From: Streptomyces sp. NBC_01476
Lineage (GTDB): Bacteria > Actinomycetota > Actinomycetes > Streptomycetales > Streptomycetaceae
Direction of reading: 5' to 3'
Length of the DNA: 64,000 nucleotides
Assembly (NCBI RefSeq): GCF_036227265.1
Contig: NZ_CP109446.1
Location: 3,357,001 to 3,421,000, forward strand
Shown: positions 62,601 through 64,000 of the stretch, one piece after another
Numbering within the stretch: the stretch's first letter is position 1
Layout: each line of letters begins with the position of its first letter
Position numbers and translations under genes: made by a program
The notes under the pieces: model-generated
What the model saw: only the letters and a program-made list of their open reading frames with translations
Told to the model about the DNA's origin: nothing
Databases searched by the model: none

Positions 62601-64000
62601 GCCCGGCGTGCGGGGCCTGGGCGGCGGAGTGCTCGGCCACCGTGGGCGCGGGCTGCGGCGCCGGGCGGGCGGGACGGGCCCGCTCGGGCAGCTGGACCTG
62701 GTCCTGCAGGTGGACCTGCGGCGCCTCGGCGGAGGCAGGTTCGGGGGCGTGTCCCTCGACGTGCCCGGGCTCCGGCGGCCGGCCGGCCGTTCCCGCCTCG
62801 CCGGCGCGACGCGGCCCGGCGGCCGGGGCGGGGGTCTCCGCGGTGGTGCCGTGCGTGCCGTGCGCCGCGCGCTCCGGAGCCGGGGCCGCGGGGGCGGGGG
62901 CGGGGGCATCCGCCGCGCGGGCGGGGCGGGGCAGGGGTACGGCGTCGCGGGCGGTCAGGGTTTCCTGGAAGACGTCGCCGTGCCGGGACTCGTGCCGCAG
63001 CCAGGCCTTGATGTCGTGCTCGACCGCGGACCACAGCTTGTCGTAGCGCTCGACGGTCTGGGTGCGGAAGTCCTTGCCGAACGTGTCGAGGGTCTCCGGC
63101 CGGACGGCGTTGCGGAAGCTCTCCACGCTGTCGGTGTGGCCCACGATGCCGTGGAAGTCCCGGGCGGAGTTGGTGAGCACCTCCTCCAGGGCCGCCTCGT
63201 GCTCGAACCGGGCCGGGAGGGTGGCCCGCAGGTCGCCGAACGACTCGCTCCACGAGCGGGACGACAGGCCGGCGCCGGCTGCGGCGTCGCCACCGGCGAC
63301 CCGGAAGTCCTCGCGTCCGAGATGGCCGAACCAGTGCCCCTCCGCGGCCTTCTCGACCGCCTCGTCCCACTCCTTGAGGAGCCGTTCGCGCTGATGCCCG
63401 CTCAGGTCGGTCAGGACGTGGCTCTTGTCGAAGCCGGCCAGTGCCTCGTCGAAGGCACGGCGTCCCTCGGCCATCCGGACGCTGCGGAACTCCGCGTAGT
63501 CCAGCCGCGCGGCCAGCGCCTTCTCGCCGGTGGCGGCGCGGACGTGGCTCTCCCAGTTCTGCCCGGCGAGCCGGCCCGCGCCTTCGGCGCCGGCCGGGGT
63601 GTCGTGCGCCTTGGCGTGCGCGGCACGGATGTCGTTGTGCAGAGAGGTGCGTGCCCAGTCCTCCGCCTCCTCGCTGAGGAAGCGGTCGGAGAACGAGCCG
63701 CTGACGTCGTCGTCGGCCTTGGCGAGTTCTCGCTCCAGGGCGGCGTCGGCGTGCCGCACCCAGCGTTCGCGGTCGCTCAGCTGCTCGATGCGGTGGCCGA
63801 GTCCGGCCCGCAGATCGTCCACGGCGCGGCGCGCCGCGGTGGCCGCCCCGCCGCCCGCGGCCTCGGCGGGGTGGACGGCCCGCAGGCCGCCGCCGAGCGC
63901 GCGGTCCACCACGCTGTCCACGACGTGCCGCATCTCGGTGCGGAACGCCGTGTCGACGGCGTCCGCGTACGCCCTGCCCGCGCCCTCGCGGATGTCGTGC
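50602..64000 (-). CDS. Giant multi-domain toxin-like protein, N-terminus off the right edge
   Basis: More than 4460 codons with no stop up to the window end; an ATG at 63933 is internal. Residues below count from that ATG. Order: helical region (1-330); Pro/Ala linker; acidic repeats (about 780-850); first DxD glycosyltransferase (1018-1420, IWFGG, DGD at 1159-1161); caspase-like 'lonely Cys' domain (His1647 in TSHGQ, Cys1697 in VVCRSGQ); a NEHAWANVGE/HYATVV domain near 2200; Ala coiled coil; second glycosyltransferase (about 2958-3300, DVD at 3099-3101); 60-bp-repeat acidic linker; HEFGVH (3605-3610); pierisin/scabin-like ADP-ribosyltransferase (about 4270-4443). Relatives are annotated 'lonely Cys domain' proteins. 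Secretion route is inferred only. Confidence 0.8.
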   Translation of the reverse strand, partial: HDIREGAGRAYADAVDTAFRTEMRHVVDSVVDRALGGGLRAVHPAEAAGGGAATAARRAVDDLRAGLGHRIEQLSDRERWVRHADAALERELAKADDDVSGSFSDRFLSEEAEDWARTSLHNDIRAAHAKAHDTPAGAEGAGRLAGQNWESHVRAATGEKALAARLDYAEFRSVRMAEGRRAFDEALAGFDKSHVLTDLSGHQRERLLKEWDEAVEKAAEGHWFGHLGREDFRVAGGDAAAGAGLSSRSWSESFGDLRATLPARFEHEAALEEVLTNSARDFHGIVGHTDSVESFRNAVRPETLDTFGKDFRTQTVERYDKLWSAVEHDIKAWLRHESRHGDVFQETLTARDAVPLPRPARAADAPAPAPAAPAPERAAHGTHGTTAETPAPAAGPRRAGEAGTAGRPPEPGHVEGHAPEPASAEAPQVHLQDQVQLPERARPARPAPQPAPTVAEHSAAQAPHAGHVGEDGVHGGPQDAAQEQLRRERAERIGARLVEALRKYSVDKPPFQAGPAFDARRVAYEDGWETTELRVRIAFTGDTAAGDAEQVMTQAQEGVARWSGGQGPASYGGRVHIALQQVAPGQNPHLTVDLAGRDTAAGTHTWWKDAGADHYARRIGLHVGLFRGPDLEGKSVAAVPETDTGTGVADTGATVDVVTAFDRQLVPVGRHAFDTSAVAPVTDRPFQVVRTTGPDGAALTQVHVAVELPDLRYQPKSVQQQVRTHVGDTVSTAFGDLVARLAGDAHATVAVRFTAPGRDAAIRVLPDATGALRLEPPTQGTLTGLALALNDPAPIPHALDALDTVRALTGTDGALSVAGTSGALSVAGLDDDVTVAGTDDDLTVADPADDVTLVDGADDITLVDGAVDTVDTLVKPGKLAAPGKTGSATDAIHAWLSGLPRAGTADTDKAGLLDPERLFPTELQVFPVVAEQDRRPADIVAEAARAVRADLRTDLRDRLGQDPFGDRRLPETPVFLRPSGRPYDFGALRSTQRAAFFRRLDLRRTDVPTAAAMDPRNLPVEPRTVTAGAYSSRSSGPGLKKQKIPHQVHSIWFGGPLHDDGVTGSRTDFRANITAGAQANPDFDFVLWTDVSRADIQDARAAAGQSGLTEHQQQILSMLEWADAHPNIRIVNIDEVFSRDTPMLMGSEVLGERARGGKSFAVASDIARVEILARFGGIYTDGDNRIHRLTDLVRTVAARDDGFALLRADLPRPQEDLPQGLRGLLGRPPVRDSRRMNNAAIVSVAGNRAVTGLREILRENVALPLAPLLRRVMLGLRTVDDDTIGADATRWEQFNEPAIEIVHRTGPNARTFDTLAERLGHTARPANGGPPVADRFLLGAVPPEAITVESRGSWNVAFTPSDLPQDRLAATLRRTVVNLHAELRNRPGILALKTIAKAAEDLPSAYREPFWRQALELFHASLGENTGQVRLIARQRVTNLPVSAHGTAVRLFPDAAFNGTVPVSTAQVQAPAAQSFTAPPGAVEGTSAAEGISATLTRMHTAYGTYLSDGAAGLQAGRQGGQTFTGPDGTNQELAEFGLGGVKDAGRGIRRFFTDKSGLRLGGARNQGTLGVPGDPNAPGTVKVDRIGGREIARLNAHRVGDGAGSAVLSLHDDADWAQRQGNWRALFAGTAGSTGTAGSYASREPGALMSVRKDAPWAGRPVYYLTSHGQSDKAKIFLDSQEKKIVDAQGMAAILRADPVFTALRAQHQDLELVLVVCRSGQTDESMGQELADRLGITVHAPNGTVALNHSNVHGSTLLTVFAEETDPGVYRTFTSRTAASAPTVAVHAPHEETVPVVSVTGPDTDTASLVTASPVTAHPVSAPPHLADIPEETEAVAAAGTVPAPTGLAGTASAEEPFGDEDLVFAASLLDEKGEPRADLLGQDAAPAALATAPGTPPAPEVTVTAPRVKRRPAPLTLGTGTTTAAAVAAPPVAAAPVAVAPVAVAAQDSSIVRKYVVEVRKGQVEQATAAGIFRRATPMLLSDDPKVAQAAGVPVSGADELVTLVQRVVHDTDPQLRVSADGTLALSGAGEVQEAFATAEAVAKAAEALRAAGSGVTLVLDTAVRVRFTHGGRERVLHPVRPEFAESVTDICRDIARDLIGGMPDHLVFRGPDGTTDLGPMRATDGLKVSELHRLADAVTQVADGKRLSAYVPDVSWAVTKIAKRASGPVPVTPMPGVTYGQYVGNAPQFAPQRQVLHSTAGNVGINEHAWANVGEAYLTQSIGTLDAEGRFTLANHADAFHPVENPYGYHYATVVLQSEDGTSQVTLENYSRQGVTGRMLKEAVRQNLERFGDRLPDLLTRCQADAAAKSAAADTAKAAALAATGNEVATANAAAAAATTAAATANAAVAATQALIDLRAARGAVTTLETAAQATTGTGGAAGTVSVAGTEAGTAALDAAALDAAKKAAANAETLAERRLRDLSARQGLITPTKLWHMRFVGKGGHRTFHDLLAGLREQDAPGIVVNPLTAVVVGGHENVAVPSRWVSFEPGAKESLAVDERRKIDYLAQRVARVGLWSHRNGLPLPSVRISAGANGSRYKNPLREQQARQQAEVRLNTVMEIFRSELEESLELLQKTVTGPRLDADRFVVAGHNRGRAFPEEGARPTADYPADALRRRVQFDVEMHPPVDRPAPSLARTQQYLAAGSPLLAQTPGLGLPEVHSPVTPRSRPGSALYSRPSSAVFSPVRPSPNSLQVPPTPLTGRGRPASWDASLLSPPPARVTFAEPPLREDGPSTTLGGSGSSIVGTRDISALRNEVNIQLGKLGRSLTVDDATVAVHYLALGPHVNGRDDRAVGYEIAGRIANKDRPLRMEGMAPTAVPAAQELSTPGASTSTAPGAGSSQVTVTPLTGRSQSLLRSLSDTAAAGSRERTWDGQEAFAQIHGPNVLGTWSLPPTPGFLTRALEPGRIPAAALGAFLRRIDLTARDLPTASDVDPARLLVDDTRTGRATGSATATSISTGTGLATGEQPAQVPHVAHQIWFGRPLTAEGATRTAFLDIVAANRRTNSAFTSVLWTDIPRADFQRVHQARDAGTAPSGRLAEVGRLLDWAVANDIVLLDFDEVFSDRLVAALPPHAVTLAHFVRAERARGTGFALASASDAARLLLLHVLGGFYFDVDDVVHRGLVPVAQQVAEHRDGLAMIWTGEGVDISTMGAVAGGRGTTAYLALMAGHVTMPLHGLHREQFGKNIDLDAYPVGPREETLLRTGTAHKKLGTDLGYTDRETDDEKITPLMQLLLVDPEFVSHGESQSWAAAPVVRPDQEAVVVEATTAAVVHLLREPRNREGVVNLPALHVLLEGIADPAARLAAWQAAVAFVAGLPGEGERIRAYSLVEPKGTVTDVPAEMVQVFAERFPHAEERVALDGLDGLDDFSSDEDFDFAPVGGAGDLDDFGSDDGLDFAPVGGAGDLDGLGSDDGLDFAPHAGAGGSADRTAAPPARDMGSLRNEVNLRLRDLNWPGTVDQATVDGHYRAMPAHLTRRDERTVANEIAGLVANEGNRLGADGGAPFTGLRNLFSSTPAQPQASAGAAAAPPVLAVGGISFTNLSQRDAGLVEKGLRLLTLLAGHPGIAAYLNGRPARIVLEQRTVDSPAEIRAHPAGPQISLAAYYFESYSLGHVAGMLAHEFGVHPLPASDPKVVAEGRLLEGASLSVPGVPSRTMTTSEAMQHDHVLAAIINGPYHPVYERTVIQMASLLKDDAEVHGDDGNVTDVLDCYLMDVASIAVTNDKRLRGLPGAPGSAPVRADIAASYNHYRDRLHDQLPARLRPHLPAPKTAAAVAHDYVLLMRRSLAGIFGAPSIDRSSAATGHVAAPARQISVDGTSFPVESGNGFQWFKSPDGGTVFIADALVAGGAVRADIAAQITRGLNGGLAVHRVLLPGDIGRPEDLLTAAEDGVHESVLSPTRVEFLASPLPDRTGTGTGTGPLALRRPAEQPRETTLIARGVEFLPRADPARTTFIPFATTPEDAVRLAVAMNGPHRDLSAAHEAVAVVGTEHDIAFLGDGMLQIRGPVEVGLTPIALPATVRTHEGPTRMTNERGFHHFRTSEGGTVHLSNTLIEEGVLDEGAADLVLRFTSGGIAVHRPYTVDDAVTPPERVTLRPLGGARQPNAFDTDGTEFLFFATTPERARSLPGAGPAGARTRLASAFVGPDRDIVILNATTVQVRGETGMDLQPEPRAAAPSFADVTGRYPLPLADTPRWTMWGHNGDTPQASSYAVEFPSLDLRGVYHPPAADRGMGTWQWYVGEITAQSVPVAATPLTLRSPNSLGPAVSAEAQPRPPAMAEAAGAAVDAALDAVTWSQGLRWRTGDEDLYVFGAARPDGPGGVFAEGLRPAGGRLVHPAVHVRDGGEQDSMWVTASRLITWLRDQVPAEAATTVAVPGMAAGYGWRYDVAAPGGVDVNETLDLAAPHPERREVLLPGGVDGRHIRGAQRLERGRSVGPYLTNAGFVSVRGALAATKGTAG
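53726..53905. repeat. Three 60-bp tandem repeats in the giant gene
   Basis: Period exactly 60 bp (units begin GCGAA at 53726, 53786 and 53846). They encode an acidic 20-residue unit containing SDDGLDFAP and GGAGDLD, between the second glycosyltransferase and the HEFGVH region. Confidence 0.9.
61381..61590. repeat. Acidic Val/Asp/Thr repeats in the giant gene
   Basis: Degenerate units of about 9-11 residues (LSVAG, DDDVTVAG, DDVTLVDGA) repeat six to eight times before the first glycosyltransferase. Probably a flexible or calcium-binding-like linker. Confidence 0.75.

Noticed and set aside
50602..64000. Giant frame as a possible antisense or fused artefact
   Set aside because: It contains many recognisable, ordered domains and no internal ribosome-site restarts, so it is treated as one gene.

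Overview
The window is very GC-rich actinobacterial DNA with Streptomyces-type gene order and codon use. It carries GTG and TTG starts, the block tilS-hpt-ftsH-folE-folP beside dacB and ppa, and a copy of a palindromic intergenic repeat of the kind scattered through Streptomyces chromosomes (21208-21308). I infer a Streptomyces or close Streptomycetaceae chromosome. No tRNA, rRNA, CRISPR array, insertion sequence or phage gene was recognised.

Region 1 (1-10943) is core metabolism. On the minus strand: tRNA-Ile lysidine synthase, hypoxanthine phosphoribosyltransferase, FtsH, GTP cyclohydrolase I, an MprF/LysX-type membrane protein and dihydropteroate synthase (cut by the left edge). Next to these are a DUF2342 zinc metalloprotease, a D-Ala-D-Ala carboxypeptidase and, divergently, inorganic pyrophosphatase.

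Region 2 (11000-23750) holds an orphan sugar-type ABC ATPase, two DedA proteins, a ThrE-type exporter, glutamate decarboxylase with dodecin, a degenerate MreB-like protein, an APC permease, a DUF2786 protein, and a BlaI/M56 sensor-repressor operon. The operon has two visible BlaI-type operators and a repeat-built small ORF wedged between repressor and protease.

Region 3 (23818-31388) is a three-gene minus-strand operon: a YqiJ/NfeD-like membrane protein with a His-rich loop, a YqiK/flotillin-like SPFH protein, and a 1596-aa coiled-coil AAA ATPase.

Region 4 (31700-44500) is accessory and regulatory. It has YceI/MarR, PucR, TatA, a frameshifted gene with an 11-bp tandem repeat, dienelactone hydrolase with DUF6295 opposite a MarR/MFS pair, an SPW protein, a TetR/MFS pair with three matching palindromic operators, and LigD-type phosphoesterase and ligase genes.

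Region 5 (44666-64000) holds a Tat-exported metallophosphoesterase, a membrane-anchored ricin-type lectin, a beta-helix/AAA+ fusion, and a giant ORF of more than 4460 codons running off the right edge. The giant protein carries two TcdA/TcdB-like DxD glycosyltransferase domains. The first is followed by a caspase-like His/Cys ('lonely Cys') domain, as in large clostridial toxins. It also has a HExxxH segment and a C-terminal pierisin/scabin-like ADP-ribosyltransferase fold. It overlaps the beta-helix/AAA+ gene by 4 nt. This toxin-like giant and its coupled AAA+ partner are the most interesting part of the window.
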